Positions 59,142 through 64,000 of a DNA stretch of 64,000 nucleotides are shown here, piece by piece (position 1 is the stretch's first letter; the number at the start of each line of letters is the position of its first letter). Source of the stretch: an uncultured Spirochaetales bacterium (GTDB taxonomy: Bacteria > Spirochaetota > Spirochaetia > Sphaerochaetales > Sphaerochaetaceae). The DNA lies in contig CASFZR010000001.1 of the NCBI GenBank assembly GCA_949299185.1, positions 62,001 to 126,000 of the forward strand. Reading direction: 5' to 3'. The notes beneath the pieces are model-generated. The model saw only the letters and a list, made by a program, of their open reading frames with translations. It was not told the DNA's origin and did no database searches. Made by a program: the position numbers and the translations under genes.

Positions 59142-60002
59142 ATGAGCGAGATGCTTAGCATAGCGATCCAGAAGAGCGGAAGGCTCTCTGAGAAGAGCCT
59201 TGATATCATCAGGCAGTGCGGGATCGACTTCGGGACAGACTCCAGGGTGCTTAGGGAGGTCGCCGATAACTTCCCCCTTGAGTTCCTGTTCGTGCGTGAT
59301 GATGATATCCCGCGCTATGTCTCCGATGGCGTTGCCGATATCGGTATCGTCGGACGCAATGAGTACGATGAGACCGGGCTTGAGCTTGAGGTCGTGAGGG
59401 ATCTGAGGTTCGCTTCCTGCCGCCTGTCGATCGCCGTGCCTTCGTCCTTTGACTATAAGGGACTCAAGTCCCTTGAGGGCAAGCGCATAGCCACCTCCTA
59501 TCCTCGTATCCTCCGTAGCGTCCTTGATAAGGCTGGGGTCAATGCGGAGCTGGTTGTCGTTTCCGGCTCCGTGGAGATAACGGTGCAGATCGGCGTGGCG
59601 GATGCTATTGCGGATCTCGTCTCTACAGGAACGACCTTGCGGATGAACGGACTCGTGGAGGCCGAGTGCATCTACCGCTCCTCTGCCGTGATGATAGCCC
59701 GCCCTGATATGACAGAGGAGAAGAAGCGGACGCTCTATCGTCTGATGGAGAGGGTAGACGCGGTGATGATGGCGAGGAAGAAGAAGTATATCCTCTTCAA
59801 CCTTCCCAAGGACAGGCTCGATGAGGCTGCCCTGATCATCGGCGGCATGAAGAGCCCTACGGTAACGCCACTCATGGACCGGGATTGGATATCGGTGCAG
59901 TCTGCGGTGGACGAGGAGCGGTTCTGGTCTGTATTCGAGAGTCTCCGGGAGATCGGAGCGGAGGGAATACTCGTGATGAACATAGAGAAGATGACGGAGT
60001 GA
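59142..60002 (+). CDS. hisG: ATP phosphoribosyltransferase, long form
   Basis: This 286-residue enzyme catalyses the first step of histidine synthesis, joining PRPP to ATP. Its length and the C-terminal ACT-like domain (about 205-286, starting near MKSPTVTPL) mark the long, self-sufficient HisG_L type that is feedback-inhibited by histidine, not the short form needing HisZ. The PRPP-binding region is VSGSVEITVQIGVADAIADL (about 140-160). AAGGAGGG lies 3 nt before the ATG, directly behind the attenuator. Confidence 0.94.
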   Translation: MSEMLSIAIQKSGRLSEKSLDIIRQCGIDFGTDSRVLREVADNFPLEFLFVRDDDIPRYVSDGVADIGIVGRNEYDETGLELEVVRDLRFASCRLSIAVPSSFDYKGLKSLEGKRIATSYPRILRSVLDKAGVNAELVVVSGSVEITVQIGVADAIADLVSTGTTLRMNGLVEAECIYRSSAVMIARPDMTEEKKRTLYRLMERVDAVMMARKKKYILFNLPKDRLDEAALIIGGMKSPTVTPLMDRDWISVQSAVDEERFWSVFESLREIGAEGILVMNIEKMTE

Positions 60003-60005
60003 GAC

Positions 60006-61289
60006 ATGCTGCTGCGATACTGTGGATTCTCAGATGAGATACTGAAGAGGCCGGAAGAGGGCCGTGATGATATCATCGCATCAGTGCAGGAGATAATCGA
60101 TGAGGTAAGGCGTGGCGGCGATGAGGCGCTCCTCAGCCTGTCAGAGCGCTTCGATGGCAGTCGCCCTGATTCCCTTTTCGTGAGCGACGCGGAGCTTGAT
60201 GAGGCGGAGAGAGCCCTTCCTGCGTCGCTGAAGGAGGCAATGGAGGCGGCAAGGAGGAATATCCTTGCGTTCCATTCTGCTCAGATGCCTAAGGGCGAGA
60301 GCGTAGAGACCGCTCCCGGAGTCGTATGCTCCAGGAAGATCGTCCCGATAGACCGCGTGGGCCTTTATATCCCCGGTGGGACGGCTCCTCTGTTCTCTAC
60401 GGTGCTGATGCTTGCTGTTCCGGCCTCTGTCGCGGGGTGCAGGGATATCATGCTGGCTACTCCTGCTAAGGATGGCGTGGTGAATCCAGCCATACTCTAT
60501 GCCGCGAGGATCTCCGGCGTCGGCAGGATACTTAAGATCGGCGGCGCGCAGGCCATCGCGGCGTTTGCCTATGGCACGGAGAGCGTAGAGCGGCGCGATA
60601 AGATCTTCGGACCAGGCAACAGGTATGTCACTACAGCCAAGATGCTCGTCTCATCGACGGTAGCCATAGATATGATCGCTGGACCTTCGGAGGTCATGGT
60701 CGCCGTTGATAGAAGCTCCGATCCGCTCTTCGCCGCCACCGATCTCCTGTCTCAGGCAGAGCATGGCAAGGACAGTCAGGTGATGCTTGCCATCCGCGCG
60801 GAGAGCGAGGAGGAGGCAAGAGGGATATATGAGGCTATAGAGCGTGAGCTGGAGGCGGAATGCGAGAAGCTCGGACGGAGGGAGTATGTATTGCCATCTC
60901 TTTCCCATTCCGCGGCATTCCCCGTATATAGCGATGAGGCGCTCATAGATGCTATAAACGAGTATGCGCCGGAGCATCTTATTATCAATACATCAGATCC
61001 CGATAGGATCATGGATGGGGTGAGGAACGCTGGTTCGGTGTTCCTCGGCCCGTACTCTCCTGAGTCCGCAGGGGACTATGCCTCGGGGACGAATCACACG
61101 CTGCCGACCTCAGGATGGGCCCGCTCCTCTTCAGGGGTATCCTTGGATTCATTCCTGAAGAAGATAACGGTACAGCGACTGACGCAGGAAGGCATAGCGG
61201 GGCTTGCCCCGATAGTCGAGGAGATGGCAGGGGCCGAGGGACTGGCCGCGCATAAGGAAGCAGCCGCAGTAAGGAGGATGAGTATATGA
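60006..61289 (+). CDS. hisD: Histidinol dehydrogenase
   Basis: This 427-residue zinc enzyme oxidises histidinol to histidine in two NAD-dependent steps. Conserved parts are PGGTAPLFSTVLM (about 124), DLLSQAEHGKDSQVM (zinc ligands Gln and His, about 250), EYAPEHL (catalytic Glu-His, about 320) and ASGTNHTLPTSGWAR (about 360-375). GGAG lies 6 nt before the ATG. It overlaps hisC by 4 bp. Confidence 0.95.
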   Translation: MLLRYCGFSDEILKRPEEGRDDIIASVQEIIDEVRRGGDEALLSLSERFDGSRPDSLFVSDAELDEAERALPASLKEAMEAARRNILAFHSAQMPKGESVETAPGVVCSRKIVPIDRVGLYIPGGTAPLFSTVLMLAVPASVAGCRDIMLATPAKDGVVNPAILYAARISGVGRILKIGGAQAIAAFAYGTESVERRDKIFGPGNRYVTTAKMLVSSTVAIDMIAGPSEVMVAVDRSSDPLFAATDLLSQAEHGKDSQVMLAIRAESEEEARGIYEAIERELEAECEKLGRREYVLPSLSHSAAFPVYSDEALIDAINEYAPEHLIINTSDPDRIMDGVRNAGSVFLGPYSPESAGDYASGTNHTLPTSGWARSSSGVSLDSFLKKITVQRLTQEGIAGLAPIVEEMAGAEGLAAHKEAAAVRRMSI

Positions 61290-62332
61290 GTGAGATAGCA
61301 GACCTGATGAATGAGCAGATACGGACGCTCGTGCCGTATCTTACCGTACGCGATGGATACGAGGGGCCGCTTGATATCCTCCTCGATGCCAACGAGTCAT
61401 GGCTCGGAGGCAATGATGGCGTGAACAGGTACCCGGATCCTCAGTGCGTGGAGCTTCGCAAGGAGATAGAGCGCGTCATCGGACTGCCTTGGAAGATGAC
61501 GGCCATAACCAATGGCTCCGATGAGGCCATAGACCTGATCATCAGGATATTCTGCCGTCCCGGCAGGGATTCGGTGATGGTCTCTGATCCTACCTTCGGC
61601 GAGTATGGGATATTCGCCTCGCTCAACAGCGTCAGGACGATCAATGTGCCGCAGAGGGCTGATTACATGCTCGATGTCGAGAGGATGCTTGCGGAGATCG
61701 ATGAGAAGAGTCCAAAGCTGGTCTTCATATGCTCTCCTAACAATCCGACCGGCATCCTCTATCCTGAGGACGATATCCTCCGCATCGCCGAGCATAACAA
61801 GGGCATTACGGTAATCGATGAGGCTTATATCGACTTCACTGGCACAGATGGACTATGGAAGCGGATAATGGAGAATCCTAGGATCATCGTATTCCGTACC
61901 ATGTCCAAGGCTTGGGCGCTTGCGGGGGCGCGTGTCGGTATCATAGTAGGATGCGAGGAGGTCATAGAGGCTGTCATGAAGGCCAAGGCACCATACAATG
62001 TCTCCAGGCTTTCACAGGATGCCGCGATGGAGATGCTCAGGCGTCAGGACGAGGTCCGGGAGCTAGTCAGTGAGGCGGTCTCGGAGCGTGAGCGCATGGC
62101 GGCGTTCCTCAAGACGCTTCCTTATGTGACCGAGGTCTTCCCGTCAGTCACGAACTTCCTTCTATTCCGCACGCCGGAAGCCGGGAAGCTCTATGAGCAT
62201 CTCCTTGCCAACCGCATCATCGTCCGTAGCTATGCCGATGATCCTATCCTCACGGGCTGCCTGAGGTTCTCCGTCAGTAGCCTCTCTGATAATGATAAGG
62301 TCATGGAGGTCCTCAGTGGATTCAGGATATAG
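61286..62332 (+). CDS. hisC: Histidinol-phosphate aminotransferase
   Basis: This 348-residue PLP enzyme makes histidinol phosphate from imidazole-acetol phosphate. It has the sequence ANESWLGGNDGVNRYPDPQC (about 33-52), ICSPNNPTGILYP (about 150) and the PLP Lys in FRTMSKAWALAGARVG (about 209). ATGA overlap joins it to hisD, and its last 17 bp overlap hisB. Confidence 0.95.
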   Translation: MSEIADLMNEQIRTLVPYLTVRDGYEGPLDILLDANESWLGGNDGVNRYPDPQCVELRKEIERVIGLPWKMTAITNGSDEAIDLIIRIFCRPGRDSVMVSDPTFGEYGIFASLNSVRTINVPQRADYMLDVERMLAEIDEKSPKLVFICSPNNPTGILYPEDDILRIAEHNKGITVIDEAYIDFTGTDGLWKRIMENPRIIVFRTMSKAWALAGARVGIIVGCEEVIEAVMKAKAPYNVSRLSQDAAMEMLRRQDEVRELVSEAVSERERMAAFLKTLPYVTEVFPSVTNFLLFRTPEAGKLYEHLLANRIIVRSYADDPILTGCLRFSVSSLSDNDKVMEVLSGFRI

Positions 62333-63452
62333 GAAGAAGGCCCTCTTCATCGACCGCGATGGCGTGATCGTGATAGAGGATCAGATCGACAGCTTCGAGA
62401 AGATAATATACATGCCCCATGTCTTCGAGGCTCTCCGTGAGATAGGAAGGCGGACTGACTATGAGCTGGTGATGGTCTCTAATCAGGATGGAGTCGGGAC
62501 TCATTCCTATCCGTTCGAGTCATTTGCGGGGCCGGCTGAGAGGATATTCTCCACGCTCCGAGGCGAGGGTATCGTGTTCGATGATGTGAATATAGACTTC
62601 TCGCTTCCTGAGGATAACTGCCCCGGAAGGAAGCCCGGTACGGCGATGCTTGAGGATTATATGGACGGCTCCTATGACCTTGCCTCGTCCTTCATGATCG
62701 GTGACAGGCTCACCGATATGATCCTCGCACAGAGGCTTGGAGCTAGGGGGATATGGTACACGGACAGCGAGGAGGGGATCCCCTCGGATCTTGAGGACAC
62801 GGTTGCCCTGAAGACCGATAGCTGGATCGCGATCGCGTCGTTCCTTACCTGCTCAGAGGTGAAGGAGCATAGAAAAGCCTCTGTCAGACGTACTACCAAG
62901 GAGACCGATATCTCCATAAGCGTCGATCTGGATGGAACAGGGGAAGGGCATATCCACACAGGGATAGGATTCTTCGATCATATGCTCGATCAGGTGGTGA
63001 GGCACTCACGCTGTGATATCTCAGGGGAGGTGGAGGGGGACCTTTACGTCGATGAGCATCATACGGTGGAGGATACGGCGCTTGCCCTTGGCTCTGCGGT
63101 GCTTGAGGCGCTGGGAGAGAAGCGTGGCATAGAGCGCTATGGCTTCGAGATCGTCCCTATGGATGATACGGCGGCGACGGTGGCCATCGATTTCTCCGGC
63201 CGTGATGAGCTGATGTGGGATGTCGTGTTCACGATGGATTACGTCGGCTCGTTCCCCACTGAGCTTTTCCGCCATTTCTTCCGTTCCTTCTCCTCTGCCG
63301 CGAGATGCAATATATATGTATCCGCTACAAGGGGAGGAGACAGCCATCATACGGCGGAGGCTGTGTTCAAGGCGTTTGCTAGGGCGTTGCGGAAGGCCGT
63401 TAAGCGCATTCCCGGTGATGATTCCGTCTCCTCGACCAAGGGGGTGCTATGA
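62316..63452 (+). CDS. hisB: Bifunctional histidinol phosphatase / imidazoleglycerol-phosphate dehydratase
   Basis: This 378-residue fusion has an N-terminal HAD phosphatase (about 1-165: FIDRDGVIV nucleophile, FMIGDRLTDM) and a C-terminal IGP dehydratase (about 190-378: HTGIGFFDHML, DEHHTVEDTALALG, GGDSHHTAEAVFKAF). GTG 62316 is preferred because GGAGG lies 6 nt upstream. The phosphatase zinc loop, which in E. coli has three Cys and a His before RKP, reads DFSLPEDNCPGRKP with only one Cys, so zinc binding is probably lost. The HisN-HisB fusion is mainly known from gammaproteobacteria and a few groups thought to have acquired it. Confidence 0.92.
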   Translation: MDSGYRKKALFIDRDGVIVIEDQIDSFEKIIYMPHVFEALREIGRRTDYELVMVSNQDGVGTHSYPFESFAGPAERIFSTLRGEGIVFDDVNIDFSLPEDNCPGRKPGTAMLEDYMDGSYDLASSFMIGDRLTDMILAQRLGARGIWYTDSEEGIPSDLEDTVALKTDSWIAIASFLTCSEVKEHRKASVRRTTKETDISISVDLDGTGEGHIHTGIGFFDHMLDQVVRHSRCDISGEVEGDLYVDEHHTVEDTALALGSAVLEALGEKRGIERYGFEIVPMDDTAATVAIDFSGRDELMWDVVFTMDYVGSFPTELFRHFFRSFSSAARCNIYVSATRGGDSHHTAEAVFKAFARALRKAVKRIPGDDSVSSTKGVL

Positions 63453-64000
63453 TCGCTGTGATACGGTATGGGGCGGGGAACGTTCGTTCCGTTCTTTCTG
63501 CTCTTGGCAGGTTGGGGGCTGAAGGGACGCTTACCTCTGACCCTGTTGTGATAAAGGCCGCTGACCATGTGATATTTCCCGGTGTCGGAGAGGCATCTAG
63601 CGCCATGGCCTCGCTCTCGGCTTCAGGGCTTATCGACACGATAGGCTCGCTCCGTCAGCCGTTCCTCGGCATCTGCCTTGGGATGCAGCTGATGTGTACT
63701 CATTCAGAGGAGGGGGATACCGATGGCCTTGGCGTGATACCCACCCCTGTCCTGCGCTTCCCGGAAGGCCGGGGATTCAAGATCCCTCATATGGGCTGGA
63801 ATATCATCTCTTCATTGAAGGGGCCATTGTTCCGGGACGTGGCGGAAGGAGAGTATATGTACTTCGTGCATTCATACTATGTCCCTGTCTCTGAATATAC
63901 CAGCGCGGTATGCGAATATGACGGGCTTGAGTTCTCCGCGGCGCTGGAGAAGGATAATTTCTTCCTGACGCAGTTCCATCCGGAGAAGAGCGGCGATGCC
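63449..64000 (+). CDS. hisH: Imidazole glycerol phosphate synthase glutaminase subunit (3' truncated by window)
   Basis: From ATG 63449 (ATGA overlap with hisB) the frame stays open to the window edge, giving 184 residues. It is a triad-type glutaminase that feeds ammonia to HisF, with the oxyanion region PGVGEASSAM (about 49), the nucleophile Cys in FLGICLGMQLM (about 77) and the catalytic His in TQFHPEKS near the end. The remaining his genes (hisA, hisF, hisI) are expected to the right. Confidence 0.92.
   Translation, partial: MIAVIRYGAGNVRSVLSALGRLGAEGTLTSDPVVIKAADHVIFPGVGEASSAMASLSASGLIDTIGSLRQPFLGICLGMQLMCTHSEEGDTDGLGVIPTPVLRFPEGRGFKIPHMGWNIISSLKGPLFRDVAEGEYMYFVHSYYVPVSEYTSAVCEYDGLEFSAALEKDNFFLTQFHPEKSGDA

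Noticed and set aside
1..64000. CRISPR arrays, tRNA or rRNA genes, integrases or att sites
   Set aside because: No regularly spaced repeats, cloverleaf-like sequences, rRNA segments or recombinase genes were recognised on either strand.

Overview
The window is chromosomal DNA of a free-living or gut-associated spirochaete, most likely Sphaerochaetaceae or a close relative (inference; no rRNA gene is present to settle it). Indications are a eukaryote-like hexokinase, an archaeal-type UMP kinase, an enlarged PRPP synthetase, a CBS/DRTGG pyrophosphatase and binding proteins with an Ala-Gly-Gly cleavage region instead of a lipobox. Genes are packed tightly, many with ATGA or TGATG overlaps. I found no tRNA, rRNA, CRISPR array or intact insertion sequence.

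Layout. 1-1.7 kb: end of nrdA, then nrdB. 1.7-6.7 kb: a GntR/FadR-type regulator divergent from a TRAP transporter operon (dctP, an SGNH esterase, dctQ, dctM), with two identical palindromic operators, one at each promoter. 6.7-7.2 kb: a frameshifted ATPase remnant. 7.3-9.9 kb: a NitT/TauT-type ABC transporter. 10-12.1 kb: a two-component system, followed by decayed DNA holding a duplicated regulator tail and a HigB/HigA locus with a truncated toxin. 13.1-18 kb: dihydropyrimidinase, a phosphatase-cytidine deaminase fusion, a phospholipase D lipoprotein and two exported proteins. 18-26 kb: rpiB, ppaC, the (p)ppGpp synthetase/hydrolase, prmC-prfA, exonuclease I and a NifX-like protein with a Cys/His tail. 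26-33.5 kb: an UMF1 permease, hexokinase, pyridoxal-kinase-like enzyme, nucleosidase-like protein, patatin, radical SAM enzyme and UMP kinase. 33.5-39.8 kb: ssb, a toxin-like protein, a lamin-tail lipoprotein, argH, prs and an aminotransferase. 39.8-44.8 kb: a 1071-residue acidic protein, an inositol-phosphatase-like enzyme, a HAD phosphatase and RidA. 44.8-54.9 kb: MATE pump, fucO, def-fmt, a PlpD-like type Vd autotransporter, a radical SAM protein, two-subunit fumarase, MFS exporter and AbrB protein. 55-58.9 kb: FKBP lipoprotein, a lipoprotein with a poly-G promoter, a HAD phosphatase and an HdeD-like protein. 59-64 kb: an attenuated histidine operon (hisL-G-D-C-B-H), cut by the window edge.

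The strongest unexpected signals are regulatory. First, many lead genes have no Shine-Dalgarno sequence and carry a -10 hexamer exactly 6 nt before the start codon, often with a -35 box 17 bp further up. This is the geometry of leaderless mRNAs. Second, the histidine operon begins with a His-rich leader peptide (4 His in 11 codons) that itself seems to be leaderless, followed by an intrinsic terminator just before hisG. Third, an 8-G tract lies between the -35 and -10 regions of a surface lipoprotein gene, a likely phase-variation switch. Fourth, a perfect 63-bp in-frame tandem duplication lies in the ACT domain of the (p)ppGpp synthetase. Sequence oddities include an Fmt with Val at the position of the catalytic Asp and a HisB phosphatase domain that has lost most zinc ligands.
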